DNA of 59,107 nucleotides from Bacteroidota bacterium (GCA_027490225.1 JAIXYK010000029.1:1-59107); one strand, 5' to 3'; shown: positions 35,789 through 46,053, counted from the stretch's first letter. The notes: a model not told the origin generated them from the letters alone. Translations and numbers: made by a program.

Positions 35789-36874
35789 GTGACTTTTTCC
35801 TACAACGACCTTTTATCATTTACCCAGAGCATTTTTATCAAAGCTGGTTGCAATAACAACGATGCTGAAAAAGCCAGTATAGCTTTACTTTCGGCAGATT
35901 TACGTGGAATTGATTCACATGGAGTTGCAAGGCTAAGCGGCTATATTCGACTTTGGGAAAAAGGAAGAATTAATATGCAGGCTAATTTTAAAATTATCCA
36001 TGAAACGCCTTCTACTGCTACAATTGATGCTGATGGAGGTTTAGGATTAGTAGCTGGTGGTTTCGCAATGAATATTGCGTTAAATAAAGCCAAAAATGTT
36101 GGTACAGGTTGGGTCGCAGTTAAAGGTTCTAATCACTTTGGCATTGCTGCTAGGCATGCAATGATGGCGCTTGAAGAAAATATGATTGGAATTGCAATGA
36201 CAAACGCCAGTCCATTAGTTGCTCCAACTCATTCCACTAAAAGAATGCTGGGAACCAATCCAATGGCCTTCGCTATTCCTGCAATGCATGAGCCTGCTTT
36301 TGTAGCCGATTTTGCAACCACAACAGCCGCAAACGGAAAACTTGAAATTCTTCAACGTAAAAATTTATCAGCACCCAATGGTTGGATTCAAGATAAAAAT
36401 GGTGATAATTCATTCGATCCTAATGAACTTTCGAAAGGTGGAGCATTATTGCCACTTGGTGGAGACCGGGAACACGGCAGCCATAAAGGTTTTTGCTTAG
36501 GTGCTGTAGTAGATATTTTTTCAGCGGTTCTATCTGGAGCTAATTATGGTCCATGGGTGCCTCCATTTGTAGCATTTTTAGAACCTCCAGCAAATCCAGT
36601 TGGAAGTGGAATAGGTCATTTTTTCGGAGCTATGCGCATTGATGCTTTTAGGCCAGCTGATGATTTTTTAAACAATATGGATAATTGGATAAAAGCATTT
36701 AGAGAAGCGCCGTCTATAGTAGGACAGCCAAGTGTTGTTATTCCTGGTGACCCAGAAAGAATTGCTCAGGCAGAACGAACTTTAAATGGAATACCAATAA
36801 TTGATAAAGTAGTAGAAGACTTAAAGCAATTGGGAGAAAGAATGAACATTGCATTCCCTCTCCCAATTCAATAA
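35789..36874 (+). CDS. Malate/lactate/ureidoglycolate-type NAD(P)-dependent dehydrogenase
   Basis: A 361-residue cytoplasmic enzyme of the LDH2/MDH2 family, distinct from the classic Rossmann-type malate dehydrogenases. Landmarks are LRGIDSHGVARLSGYI near residue 39, VKGSNHFGIAARHAMMALEE near 111, MLGTNPMAFAIPA near 151, and GDREHGSHKGFCLGAVVDI near 225. Start codon GTG. It is a single gene, convergent with the next one. The exact 2-hydroxy acid substrate cannot be read from sequence. Confidence 0.87.
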   Translation: MTFSYNDLLSFTQSIFIKAGCNNNDAEKASIALLSADLRGIDSHGVARLSGYIRLWEKGRINMQANFKIIHETPSTATIDADGGLGLVAGGFAMNIALNKAKNVGTGWVAVKGSNHFGIAARHAMMALEENMIGIAMTNASPLVAPTHSTKRMLGTNPMAFAIPAMHEPAFVADFATTTAANGKLEILQRKNLSAPNGWIQDKNGDNSFDPNELSKGGALLPLGGDREHGSHKGFCLGAVVDIFSAVLSGANYGPWVPPFVAFLEPPANPVGSGIGHFFGAMRIDAFRPADDFLNNMDNWIKAFREAPSIVGQPSVVIPGDPERIAQAERTLNGIPIIDKVVEDLKQLGERMNIAFPLPIQ

Positions 36875-36916
36875 ATAAATAATTTTATTCCGCCTTCTTT
36901 TTTTATTTGCGAATTA

Positions 36917-38707
36917 TTAAAGCACTATCAGCTTTTTAGATATAACAGCATCCTTATTATTGAAAGTTAGAAAATATAGACCAGCACTCAATTGCTTTTG
37001 AAACGTTGTTGTTGAACCTACAATAACTTCTTTGCTAACAGTTTCTCCGAAAGCGTTTATAATTGTAAGTGAAATTTCACTTGTCCAATCAGGAAAATCA
37101 ATATTTATTGTTCCATTTGATGGATTTGGATACACAGTAATAGCAGATTCATCCTTCGTAACTTGTTTTTGAATGTTATTAATTACAGTGTTATTTCCTG
37201 TGCAAAGTGGAATTTTATATAACTCGAGTCCTGTTTGACCATTATTCCCCATAAATACTAAACTTCCATTTAGCTCAATTAACGATGGTTCCCAAAAACC
37301 CATTCTTATAAACCCACTATTTGCATTGGAATTTGTATCTAAAAGTAATCCAGAACCACTTACTGTGCCATCCGTTACACCAATATTGTAGTTAAAACTA
37401 CCAGTAAAATTGGTCATGTTTAAAATATCAAAATACAATTGGTCACAATGAATATTTGAATTCAAAAGTGTTGGACTTGTTATGCTTGTTAAATTTCCCG
37501 GTGGATTGTTAGAAAGAAACACCAGTTTTTCGGCATTATTTGTATTAACATCGTAACTAAAAATGTTCACTTCTTGTCCATCGTTAGTTCCCGCAAATAT
37601 TAGTTTATTGCCCATAGAAACTAGGTAATCTCCTATTCCTGGAAGAGGTCCTACATTAAAATCAACCAACAATGAAGTGCCAGCAGTTGATCCATCAGTT
37701 CTGTAAATCTCTGCTCCATTATCAATTGTTTTAGCAATAAAATATGTAATTCCTGCAATAGTAGTAAAACCAGTAAGGCTTTTTATCGAACCTCCAATTC
37801 CTTGGTTTATATCTTTCAACATAAAAGTACCTTCAATAGTTCCATCACTTACCCAAGGTTCTGCTCCGTGTATACTATCGTTTGCAAAAAAATATGCTTT
37901 TTGACCATCAGAATGAAATTTAGTAAACCCATCGCTAAAAGTCAAGAAATCTCTTTGTCCTGGATTTATATTTTTCAAAAGTAAAGTTCCGGCTGGAGTT
38001 CCATCTGTAACGTACAATTCATCTCCTAAGGCATCAGTAGAGGCTGTAAAAATTATTTTATTGTTTGCAACGCGTGTAAAATGTCCCGGGTGTGCAAAGG
38101 CTCTGCTTGAACTGATATTTGTTGGATTAAAGTCTTTTAAAGAATATGTTCCTTGTGGAGTTCCGTCGCTGATATAAAGGTTGCTTTTTACTATAGTTGT
38201 ATCACCAGAAAAAATAAAATGAAGTGAATCGAGTTGAATTATGTTGGGGTAATATAAATTATCGTAATAACTTCTAAAGCCAATGTTTTTAAATAAATTA
38301 GTTCCAGCTGTGGTTCCATCTGTGCTCCACATAATTTCAGTTCCACCAATTCCAGTATATGCATGGAAATAAACTTTATCCCTGAAAGTAAAAAAACTTC
38401 GACAATAGGAAGAAGCGGTAGGGTTTATATCCTTTAACAAATTTGTTCCTTCGTTGGTTCCATCTGTTACGAACACTTCATAATCTCTGCTATTAGTATC
38501 TGTAGGCAATGCAAGTGAATTTGCACCCCTGAAAATTATTTTATCACCTAATTTAGCAGCAATAAAATCATCGTTTGCAAACATGGAGTTGTTAAGCGAA
38601 GAGCCACTGCCAGGAAAGACATCTTTAATTAAAGTTGGGAAGTTACTTTGAGAATATGTAGGATTTAAAAGTTGCAAAAACAACGAAAGAGAGACTATGT
38701 ATTTCAT
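36917..38707 (-). CDS. Secreted ELWxxDGT-repeat protein with type IX sorting domain
   Basis: 596 residues from the ATG at 38707 (the open frame extends 12 residues further without a signal). The signal peptide is KYIVSLSLFLQLLNPTYSQ. The body holds about seven ELWxxDGT-type blade repeats (VFVTDGTNEGT, MWSTDGTTAGT, LYISDGTPQGT, LYVTDGTPAGT, PWVSDGTIEGT, IYRTDGSTAGT, IGVTDGTVSGS), suggesting a propeller. The last 80 residues are a type A type IX sorting domain (VYPNPSNGTINIDF, ending KKLIVL). Function unknown; it would be exported by the PorX-controlled system. Confidence 0.9.
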   Translation of the reverse strand: MKYIVSLSLFLQLLNPTYSQSNFPTLIKDVFPGSGSSLNNSMFANDDFIAAKLGDKIIFRGANSLALPTDTNSRDYEVFVTDGTNEGTNLLKDINPTASSYCRSFFTFRDKVYFHAYTGIGGTEIMWSTDGTTAGTNLFKNIGFRSYYDNLYYPNIIQLDSLHFIFSGDTTIVKSNLYISDGTPQGTYSLKDFNPTNISSSRAFAHPGHFTRVANNKIIFTASTDALGDELYVTDGTPAGTLLLKNINPGQRDFLTFSDGFTKFHSDGQKAYFFANDSIHGAEPWVSDGTIEGTFMLKDINQGIGGSIKSLTGFTTIAGITYFIAKTIDNGAEIYRTDGSTAGTSLLVDFNVGPLPGIGDYLVSMGNKLIFAGTNDGQEVNIFSYDVNTNNAEKLVFLSNNPPGNLTSITSPTLLNSNIHCDQLYFDILNMTNFTGSFNYNIGVTDGTVSGSGLLLDTNSNANSGFIRMGFWEPSLIELNGSLVFMGNNGQTGLELYKIPLCTGNNTVINNIQKQVTKDESAITVYPNPSNGTINIDFPDWTSEISLTIINAFGETVSKEVIVGSTTTFQKQLSAGLYFLTFNNKDAVISKKLIVL

Positions 38708-38762
38708 AAGAGCAAAGTTCCATGAAGCTGCAGTTTGCCACAATACCGTAAAACACGTAAAT

Positions 38763-39263
38763 TTAATCTGCTCGTTTTCCCAATTCTATCGCATCTAGAT
38801 TGCTTATTTTTCCATTATCAACCGTAAACCTTAATATCGTTTTTACTTGATGGAATCCATGATTACCGCAAGCTCCAGGATTCATAAACAATAAATTATT
38901 TTGTTTATCGGGCATCACTTTTAAAATGTGAGAATGCCCACAAATGAATAAATCTGGTTGATTTTCCTTAATTAAATGTAAAGCTTTTGCGGAAAATTTC
39001 CCTGGATAACCAGCAATATGTGTTATTAAGACTTTAACTCCTTCTATTTCAAAACTTACGTTTAAAGGGAAACAACGCCTAATTTCAGCTCCATCAATAT
39101 TGCCAAAAACAGCTCTCAAAGGTTTTATCGCTGAAAGCTTATCAGCAAGTTCTAAAGTGCCGATATCTCCAGCGTGCCAAATTTCATCGCAATCTGCTGC
39201 ATATTTTACCACTTTAGGGTCCAGAAAACTATGCGTATCAGAAATTAAACAAATCCTTTTCAA
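38763..39263 (-). CDS. YfcE/MJ0936-type metallophosphoesterase
   Basis: 166 residues with the five metal-site blocks of small calcineurin-like phosphoesterases: LISDTHSF, WHAGDIG, VFGNIDG, VLITHIAGYPGK, FICGHSHI. Phosphodiesterase activity is expected; the natural substrate is unknown. It begins 2 bases after the ABC ATPase stop and is the last gene of the lipid A operon before the ELWxxDGT gene. Confidence 0.9.
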   Translation of the reverse strand: MKRICLISDTHSFLDPKVVKYAADCDEIWHAGDIGTLELADKLSAIKPLRAVFGNIDGAEIRRCFPLNVSFEIEGVKVLITHIAGYPGKFSAKALHLIKENQPDLFICGHSHILKVMPDKQNNLLFMNPGACGNHGFHQVKTILRFTVDNGKISNLDAIELGKRAD

Positions 39264-39265
39264 AT

Positions 39266-39874
39266 CTAAAGCTGGATTGACTTGTTACAAAACTGATATT
39301 CTTGTTCGATGTTATTTGAGCTAACGATTATTGTTCTGTTTTCAGAAAATCTGTTTATCAAATCTGTGTACCAGTTTGAAGCTTGTTTATCGAGATTAGA
39401 AAGAGGTTCATCCAACAACAAAAAAGAGGTATCACTTAAAATAGCCAATAGCAACTTCACTCTTTGTTTCATTCCACTTGAAAAATATCCTATTCTTTTG
39501 TCTGCTGCATGTTGCAAACCCGAGAGGGAGATCATTTCATTAATTGTTAATTGATGCATCGACTTTTTCAAAGAAAAATGAAAATTCAAGTGTTCTTTAA
39601 GTGTAAAATCTTCTATCAATTCTAGGTAAGGAGATGCGAAGCTTAAGTGCTGGTATACTTTTTCAGAATCTATTTCCAGTTTATTGACTGACCATTTAAT
39701 GGAACCTTCAGACGGTGAAATTGCACCAGAAAGAATTTGCATTAATGTAGATTTCCCACTTCCGTTTGCGCCCAGAATTACGAGCTTATCGGAAAGGATA
39801 ATTTCCTGATTTATATTCTTAAATATCCAGTTGAAGTTATAACGCCTACCAATTTGATTTAGAATGATTTCCAT
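39266..39874 (-). CDS. ABC transporter ATP-binding protein
   Basis: A 202-residue single nucleotide-binding domain: Walker A GANGSGKST (35-43), signature YFSSGMKQRVKL, Walker B FLLLDEPLSNLD, and the switch region TIIVSSNN, where the usual His is replaced by Asn. No permease gene is adjacent. It lies 13 bases downstream of lpxA, so it may work in the envelope, but its partner is unknown. Confidence 0.88.
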   Translation of the reverse strand: MEIILNQIGRRYNFNWIFKNINQEIILSDKLVILGANGSGKSTLMQILSGAISPSEGSIKWSVNKLEIDSEKVYQHLSFASPYLELIEDFTLKEHLNFHFSLKKSMHQLTINEMISLSGLQHAADKRIGYFSSGMKQRVKLLLAILSDTSFLLLDEPLSNLDKQASNWYTDLINRFSENRTIIVSSNNIEQEYQFCNKSIQL

Positions 39875-39887
39875 TCACCAATCTCAA

Positions 39888-40673
39888 TTAATCTTCTGAA
39901 GTATACCCACGCATAATTCCGCGGTTTGCTTTCTGAATGAACCCAACAATTGAATTCCGTTCTTCACTTCCATCTATTTCGCTATCAATTCTTTCTAAGG
40001 CCTTTGACGTATTTAATTTACTAAGATATAACAACCTATATACATCTTGAATTTGATTTATTTGTTCAGAAGTATAGCCTCTTCTTTTTAACCCAATTGA
40101 ATTGATACCTGCATATGAAAGAGGTTCTCGCCCAGCTTTAACAAAAGGTGGAACATCTTTTCTTACCAAAGAACCGCCTGAAACCATTGCATGCATTCCG
40201 ATATGAACAAACTGATGTATAGCCGACATTCCGCCAATAACAGCATAATCATCAATAACCACATGTCCTCCCATATTTACTGCATTTGCAATCACACAAT
40301 TGTTTCCAACGATACAATCGTGTGCAATGTGCGTGTAAGCCATGATAAGTGTGTTTTTACCGACAGAGGTTGTCATTCTGTCTACAGTACCGCGATTAAT
40401 GGTTACACACTCTCTAATTGTAGTAAAATCTCCAATTTCGGTTGTGGTTTCTTCACCTGAAAACTTTAGATCTTGGGGTACAGCTGAAATTACAGCACCA
40501 GGAAATATTTTGCAAGACTTACCAATTCTTGCACCATTCATAATGGTAACATTAGGACCAATCCAAGTATCATCACCAATTTCTACATCGGCATAAATAG
40601 TTGTGAAAGGTTCAATTTGAACATTTTTGCCAATTTTGGCATCGGGATGAATGGAGACGAGAGATGAGGTCAT
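39888..40673 (-). CDS. lpxA: UDP-N-acetylglucosamine acyltransferase
   Basis: 261 residues: a left-handed beta-helix of hexapeptide repeats (IGKNVQIEPFTTIYADVEIG...) with the catalytic-His segment AYTHIAHDCIVG, and a helical C-terminus. It makes the first acyl transfer of lipid A synthesis in the cytoplasm. Same operon order as lpxD and lpxC-fabZ. Confidence 0.95.
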   Translation of the reverse strand: MTSSLVSIHPDAKIGKNVQIEPFTTIYADVEIGDDTWIGPNVTIMNGARIGKSCKIFPGAVISAVPQDLKFSGEETTTEIGDFTTIRECVTINRGTVDRMTTSVGKNTLIMAYTHIAHDCIVGNNCVIANAVNMGGHVVIDDYAVIGGMSAIHQFVHIGMHAMVSGGSLVRKDVPPFVKAGREPLSYAGINSIGLKRRGYTSEQINQIQDVYRLLYLSKLNTSKALERIDSEIDGSEERNSIVGFIQKANRGIMRGYTSED

Positions 40674-40710
40674 TCGAAAATTTCGGTGACAAAGGTAAAA
40701 AGATTCGGTA

Positions 40711-42120
40711 TTAATTACTCAATCCCTTTTCTTTTACTATTTGAGCCATCATTTCTGCTTCAGTAACTACTTTGTTATTAACATATGCAGCGCCGCGCAT
40801 ATGACAAATTCCTCTTCTGATAGGTGAAATTAATTCTAATTTAAACACTAATGTATCGCCTGGAATTACCTTTTGCTTAAACTTCACATTATCAATTTTC
40901 ATGAAGTAAGTGATGTAATTTTCTGGATCAGGAACTGTATTCAAAGCCAGAATTCCACCACATTGAGCCATTGCTTCAATAATCAATACGCCCGGCATAA
41001 TAGGATTTCCAGGAAAATGCCCTTTGAAGAACTCCTCATTCATGGTTACGTTTTTCAACCCTACCACGTGAGTTTCGCTCATTTCCATTATTTTATCGAT
41101 CAATAAAAATGGCTGACGGTGAGGCAAAATTCTTTGAATATCGTTGATGGTATACAAAGGATTCTGAAAAATATCATATGCAGGAGAGTCGTTTCTTTTT
41201 GACTTTTCGAGCTTTATTAATTGCTTTATCTTCTTCGCAAACTCGATATTTGCAGCATGTCCGGGACGTGTTGCAATGATGTGAGCTTTTATTGGTTTTC
41301 CTACTAGCATTAAATCACCTACTACATCGAGTAATTTATGGCGAGCGGCTTCATTTTGATGCGTAACTTCAATGTTATTGAGAACACCTTCAGTATTTAC
41401 ATTGATATCATCTCTGCCGAATAACTTTTTCAATTTTTCTAGTTCACTATTTTGCAAAGGCCTATCCACATAAACAATTGCATTACTCAAATCACCTCCT
41501 TTAATTAAGTTATTATCTACCAGCATGTTTAGTTCGTGTAAAAACACGAATGTTCTGCAAGCGGCGATTTCTTCTTCAAAGTCATTTATGTCGTTTAGCT
41601 GAGCATGTTGAAATCCAAGAACTTTAGAGTTGAAATCTATCATTACCTTCACTTTGTAATCTTCTGAAGGCACAGCAATGATTTCAACGTTTCTTGAAGG
41701 ATCGTTATAAAACACATTCGTTTTTAATTCATAATACTCACGGTCAGCTTCTTGAACTTCAATTCCTGCTTCTTTTATTGCTTTTAAGAAGAATTGCGCA
41801 CTACCATCTAAAATTGGAATTTCAACTCCTGAAACTTCAATCAAAAGATTGTCTATTTGCAAACCACCGGCAGCCGCCAAAGCATGTTCTACTGTTGAAA
41901 TTTTAACACCATTTAAAGAAAGCGTTGTTCCTCTGGCAGTATCACTTACCAAATCTACATCAGCTGGAATTAGAGGCTGTCCCTCCAAATCTGTTCTTTT
42001 AAAAATAATACCGTGATTTATGGGAGCTGGACAAAATGTTACTGTAACAGTTTCTCCTGAATGTAAACCTACTCCAGTTAAACTTGCTCTGGAGCGGATT
42101 GTTTGTTGCTTATCAGCCAT
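40711..42120 (-). CDS. lpxC/fabZ: Bifunctional LpxC deacetylase / FabZ dehydratase
   Basis: 469 residues. About 1-300 is LpxC, the zinc deacetylase of lipid A synthesis (TVEHALAAAGGLQIDN with a zinc His, EVTHQNEAARHKLLDVVGDL). About 310-469 is FabZ, the 3-hydroxyacyl-ACP dehydratase (RILPHRQPFLLIDKI, and HFPGNPIMPGVLIIEAMAQ with the active His and Glu). This fusion is a known mark of Bacteroidota. Its start overlaps lpxD by 8 bases. Confidence 0.96.
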   Translation of the reverse strand: MADKQQTIRSRASLTGVGLHSGETVTVTFCPAPINHGIIFKRTDLEGQPLIPADVDLVSDTARGTTLSLNGVKISTVEHALAAAGGLQIDNLLIEVSGVEIPILDGSAQFFLKAIKEAGIEVQEADREYYELKTNVFYNDPSRNVEIIAVPSEDYKVKVMIDFNSKVLGFQHAQLNDINDFEEEIAACRTFVFLHELNMLVDNNLIKGGDLSNAIVYVDRPLQNSELEKLKKLFGRDDINVNTEGVLNNIEVTHQNEAARHKLLDVVGDLMLVGKPIKAHIIATRPGHAANIEFAKKIKQLIKLEKSKRNDSPAYDIFQNPLYTINDIQRILPHRQPFLLIDKIMEMSETHVVGLKNVTMNEEFFKGHFPGNPIMPGVLIIEAMAQCGGILALNTVPDPENYITYFMKIDNVKFKQKVIPGDTLVFKLELISPIRRGICHMRGAAYVNNKVVTEAEMMAQIVKEKGLSN

Positions 42121-43159
42121 TTTTCTGTGGTTGTAATTCTTTTACTAATTTTTCTAATTCTTCAATTCTGTTTTGCAATTCAGGCAATTTTCTAAACCCT
42201 ATATAGGATTTCTTATAATCACCAATAAAATAAGCTGGAGAACCTTGCAAAATATCTCCTTCGTTTAATATGCTTGTACCAATACCAGATTGAGCAGCAA
42301 TTTTAACTTTATCAGCAATTACTAAATGTCCAACAATACCAACCTGACCTCCAATCATACAAAATTTTCCAATTTTGGTAGAACCTGCTATTCCAGTTTG
42401 TGCAGCAATTACAGTATGTTCACCTATTTCAACATTATGAGCAACCTGAATTAAGTTATCTAATTTAACTCCTTTTCTAATGATAGTAGAACCCAATGTT
42501 GCCCTATCCAAAGTTGTATTAGAGCCAATTTCAACATGGTCTTCAATTATCACATTTCCGATTTGAGCTACTTTAATATAGTTACTGTCATCTTGTGGCG
42601 CAAAACCAAATCCGTCGGCACCAACAACAACCCCAGCATGAATCCTGCAATTCTTTCCAATATGACAATCAGCATATACTTTTACACCTGGAAATAAGAT
42701 AGTTCCATCGCCAATACTTGCATTATCGCCAACATAAACGCCTGGATATAATTTTACATTATTACCGATTACAGCTTTTTCTCCGATATATACAAATGCT
42801 CCTACATAGATGTTTTCTCCCAATGTAGCTGTTGTAGAAATAAAATTAGGGCTTTCTATTCCAGTTCTATTGTGTAAAATTTGATTGTATGTTTCAAGCA
42901 ATTTGGCAAAGCTTTTATAAGCATCCTTTACTCTTACAAGTGTCGAATTTATTGGCTTTTCCGCAACAAAACTCTCATTTACTATTACTAAAGAAGCTTT
43001 AGTTGAATAGATAAATTCTTCATATTTTGGGTTTGCTAGAAAAGTAAGTGTTCCGGGAATACCTTCTTCAATTTTGGCAAGGTTACTAACTTTTACCTGC
43101 GGATCACCTTCAACGGTTCCTTCAAGCAGTTCTGCTATTTGTTGGGCTGTAAATTCCAT
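42113..43159 (-). CDS. lpxD: UDP-3-O-acylglucosamine N-acyltransferase
   Basis: 348 residues: an N-terminal uridine-binding domain (VSNLAKIEEGIPGTLTFLANPKY), then hexapeptide repeats with the catalytic-His region near residue 240 (DNLIQVAHNVEIGEHT), and a C-terminal helix. It makes the third step of lipid A assembly. It starts 6 bases after the HD gene stop and overlaps lpxC-fabZ. Confidence 0.95.
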   Translation of the reverse strand: MEFTAQQIAELLEGTVEGDPQVKVSNLAKIEEGIPGTLTFLANPKYEEFIYSTKASLVIVNESFVAEKPINSTLVRVKDAYKSFAKLLETYNQILHNRTGIESPNFISTTATLGENIYVGAFVYIGEKAVIGNNVKLYPGVYVGDNASIGDGTILFPGVKVYADCHIGKNCRIHAGVVVGADGFGFAPQDDSNYIKVAQIGNVIIEDHVEIGSNTTLDRATLGSTIIRKGVKLDNLIQVAHNVEIGEHTVIAAQTGIAGSTKIGKFCMIGGQVGIVGHLVIADKVKIAAQSGIGTSILNEGDILQGSPAYFIGDYKKSYIGFRKLPELQNRIEELEKLVKELQPQKNG

Positions 43160-43165
43160 ATGACG

Positions 43166-44413
43166 CTATTGTGTTTCTAATTCCTTTGGAAAACACAGAA
43201 AATATTTCTTTGTTGATTCTGTTAATACATTGAGCCTAAATTGTTCTGAAGCTTGTCTTACGTCAATTACGTTCCCATTTTTAAGAATAATATTGATTTT
43301 CTCTTCACCAACTTTATAAGCACTATTCATAATTTCACCAGTAAAAACAAAATAAGCTGCATCTGAAGTTTGATTTTGTGCAAGCTTCAAGCGGTTCTTA
43401 TACCCTTGAACTACTTGTTCATCAAATGGATTTGCGTCTAATTTTATTTTGTACAATTTCCTGTTAATTAACCTGTGACTTAATTCGGATAAAATTGAAT
43501 CGGGGTGATGCATCCAACTTTTGGCCGATGCAAATATATCATAATCATCTAAGCCAGAAAAGTTGTTGAGTAGTTCTATTTTTTCAACATTCTTATAATC
43601 ATTTTTATCAGGATTTAAAAAGAATGAGAGCGATTTAGTAGCATCTACAACTACACCCTGATTGCTCAATTGCTTTGCTCTTTTAAGTGTATTTACAAGC
43701 AGATTTTCGGCACTTAATACCGTTTTATGCAAGTATACTTGCCAGTACATTAATCTTCTTGCTAGAATAAATTTTTCGATACTGTAAATGCCTTTTTCTT
43801 CAACAACCAATTCATCATCAACCACTTCCATCATCTTAATTATCCTATCTGCTCCAACTGTTCCTTCTGCCACACCCGAATAAAAACTATCACGGTTTAA
43901 ATAATCTAATCTGTCAACATCTAATTGACTGGAAACCAGCTGGTGTAAAAATCGTTTTGGATATTTACCTGTGAAAATTTGAATAGTTAAATCAAGTTGG
44001 CCATTAAACTGAACATTCAACTCGTTCATAAATAGCAACGACAACTGTTCGTGGTGTAAGTCAGGAACGATAGAGTTTTCGAGTGCATGTGAAAAAGGAC
44101 CATGACCAATATCGTGTAACAAAATTGCAGCTTGCGCAGCAGTGGCTTCTTCTTCTGTTATTTCATGGCCACGTTGCTTCAAAACTTCAATAGCAAGCCC
44201 CATCAGGTGCATTGCGCCAATGGCATGGTGGAAACGCGTATGTGTAGCACCAGGATATACATAATCTGTAAGTCCCAATTGCTTAATGCGTCTCAATCTT
44301 TGAAACCAAGGATGTTCTATTAAATCGTACAAAAAAGCATTCGGAATCGTAATAAATCCATAGATAGGATCATTGAAAATCTTTTTTTTATTACGCGTAA
44401 GGTTCGGCAACAA
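43166..44413 (-). CDS. HD-domain phosphohydrolase
   Basis: 415 residues with an HD-type metal site: FQRLRRIKQLGLTDYVYPGATHTRFHH near 35-60, ILLHDIGHGPFSHALE near 97, QLDVDRLDYLNRD near 163. It resembles deoxynucleotide triphosphohydrolases of the dGTPase/SAMHD1 type. First gene of the lipid A operon and divergent from porX. The true substrate is not known. Confidence 0.9.
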   Translation of the reverse strand: MLPNLTRNKKKIFNDPIYGFITIPNAFLYDLIEHPWFQRLRRIKQLGLTDYVYPGATHTRFHHAIGAMHLMGLAIEVLKQRGHEITEEEATAAQAAILLHDIGHGPFSHALENSIVPDLHHEQLSLLFMNELNVQFNGQLDLTIQIFTGKYPKRFLHQLVSSQLDVDRLDYLNRDSFYSGVAEGTVGADRIIKMMEVVDDELVVEEKGIYSIEKFILARRLMYWQVYLHKTVLSAENLLVNTLKRAKQLSNQGVVVDATKSLSFFLNPDKNDYKNVEKIELLNNFSGLDDYDIFASAKSWMHHPDSILSELSHRLINRKLYKIKLDANPFDEQVVQGYKNRLKLAQNQTSDAAYFVFTGEIMNSAYKVGEEKINIILKNGNVIDVRQASEQFRLNVLTESTKKYFLCFPKELETQ

Positions 44414-44442
44414 TATTATTAAAATTTAGAAGTTTAGACAGC

Positions 44443-44450
44443 TACTTTTG
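44443..44450 (+). promoter_or_regulatory. -7 box ahead of porX
   Basis: TACTTTTG is a perfect TAnnTTTG box 26 bases before the porX ATG. No clear TTTG occurs at the expected distance, so this is a partial match in a 63-base divergent intergenic region. Confidence 0.4.
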
Positions 44451-44476
44451 ATGCCGACAAGTTATATAAAATTTAA

Positions 44477-46030
44477 ATGGACAAAATAAACATTCTTTGG
44501 GCCGACGATGAAATTGAATTACTGAAGCCACACATATTATTTTTAAGAGAAAAAGGGTACGATGTATCCACAGCAAATAGTGGCGATGATGCCTACGATT
44601 TAGTAAAAGAGCAAGATTTTGATATTGTATTTTTGGACGAGAACATGCCGGGAATCAGCGGACTGGAAACACTTTCAAGAATTAAACAATTAAAAAACGA
44701 CCTTCCAGTTGTTATGATTACCAAGTCTGAAGAAGAACACATCATGGAAGATGCTATTGGTTCTCAGATTTCAGATTACTTAATAAAACCAGTAAATCCT
44801 AACCAGATTTTACTGTCTTTGAAAAAGATTTTGGAAAACAAAAGGTTGATTCGCGAAAAAACTTCCAGTGCTTACCAGCAAGAATTCAGAAGTATTGGCA
44901 TGAGCATGAGCGATAGGTTGAGTTATGAGGAATGGTTGGAGGTATATCAGAAATTGGTTTTCTGGGAATTAGAATTGAGCAAAACCAAAGAAGAAGGCAT
45001 GGAAGAAATTCTTCGTATGCAGAAATCTGAAGCCAATGCATTGTTTTCTAAGTATGTAGCAAACAATTACCAAGGTTGGGTAAGCGGCAAAGACCCGAAA
45101 GCCCCAATCATGTCGCACTTGCTTTTTAAGCAACGCGTTATTCCTGAAATTGATAAAAATGAATCAACGTTTCTGATTTTAATTGATAACATGCGTTACG
45201 ACCAGTGGAAAGTAATGCAACCTATTATTACAGAATATTTTAAAGTTGATACAGAAGAGCTATACTGTTCAATATTACCTACAGCTACGCAATATGCCAG
45301 AAATGCATTTTTCGCTGGTTTGTTGCCGAGTGAAATCGAAAAACGCTACCCAAAACATTGGTTAAACGATGAGGACGAAGGCGGGAAAAACTTGTCTGAA
45401 GAATTTTTTATGCAAGAACAATTAAAGCGTTTGGGTAAAGATGTAAAGTCATCTTATACGAAGGTTACAAATTTTCAAGCAGGTAAGAAATTGGCCGAAA
45501 GTATCCCAAATTTAATGGGAAACAAGTTTAACGCTATCGTTTACAACTTTGTAGATATGCTTTCGCATGCCCGCACAGAAATGGAAGTAATACGCGAATT
45601 AGCCGACGATGAAAAAGCCTACCGTTCCATAACTGTTTCTTGGTTAGAGCATTCTCCCCTACTCGATATTATTAAGCAAATTGCCGAACGCAAAGGAAAA
45701 TTAATTTTGACCACCGACCATGGAACCATTCGCGTTACAGAACCAAGCAAAATTATTGGCGACAGAAATACCAATACCAATTTGCGCTACAAGCAAGGCA
45801 AAAATCTAAATTACGAAAAGCGAGATGTGTATGAGGTAAAAAATCCTGCAGACATATATATGCCGAAACAACATGTGAGTACCTCTTTTGTATTTGCCAA
45901 AGAAGACAAATTTTTTGCTTACCCTAACAACTACAATTACTTTGTAAATTATTACCGCAACACATTCCAACATGGCGGTATTTCCTTAGAAGAAATGTTG
46001 ATTCCCTACATTTCATTAAGTGTAAAGTAA
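44477..46030 (+). CDS. porX: PorX: type IX secretion response regulator with PglZ phosphatase domain
   Basis: 517 residues. Residues 1-120 are a receiver domain with phosphoacceptor D54 (FLDENMPG), acidic pair D10/D11 and K104 (YLIKPVNP). A helical linker follows. Residues about 200-517 are a PglZ/alkaline-phosphatase-like domain (ILIDNMRYDQWKVM, TTDHGTIRV, and YRNTFQHGGISLEEMLIP). PorX controls expression and function of type IX secretion in Bacteroidota, usually with the kinase PorY, not seen here. Two cargo-like proteins are in this window. A hairpin terminator follows. Confidence 0.95.
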   Translation: MDKINILWADDEIELLKPHILFLREKGYDVSTANSGDDAYDLVKEQDFDIVFLDENMPGISGLETLSRIKQLKNDLPVVMITKSEEEHIMEDAIGSQISDYLIKPVNPNQILLSLKKILENKRLIREKTSSAYQQEFRSIGMSMSDRLSYEEWLEVYQKLVFWELELSKTKEEGMEEILRMQKSEANALFSKYVANNYQGWVSGKDPKAPIMSHLLFKQRVIPEIDKNESTFLILIDNMRYDQWKVMQPIITEYFKVDTEELYCSILPTATQYARNAFFAGLLPSEIEKRYPKHWLNDEDEGGKNLSEEFFMQEQLKRLGKDVKSSYTKVTNFQAGKKLAESIPNLMGNKFNAIVYNFVDMLSHARTEMEVIRELADDEKAYRSITVSWLEHSPLLDIIKQIAERKGKLILTTDHGTIRVTEPSKIIGDRNTNTNLRYKQGKNLNYEKRDVYEVKNPADIYMPKQHVSTSFVFAKEDKFFAYPNNYNYFVNYYRNTFQHGGISLEEMLIPYISLSVK

Positions 46031-46053
46031 AACAAGATTTAAAGTTAAAAATG

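Noticed and set aside
43166-46030. Defence system made of the HD hydrolase and the PglZ-domain protein
   Set aside because: PglZ domains occur in BREX-like defence, but here the domain is fused to a receiver in standard PorX order and the HD gene heads the lipid A operon; no other defence gene is nearby.
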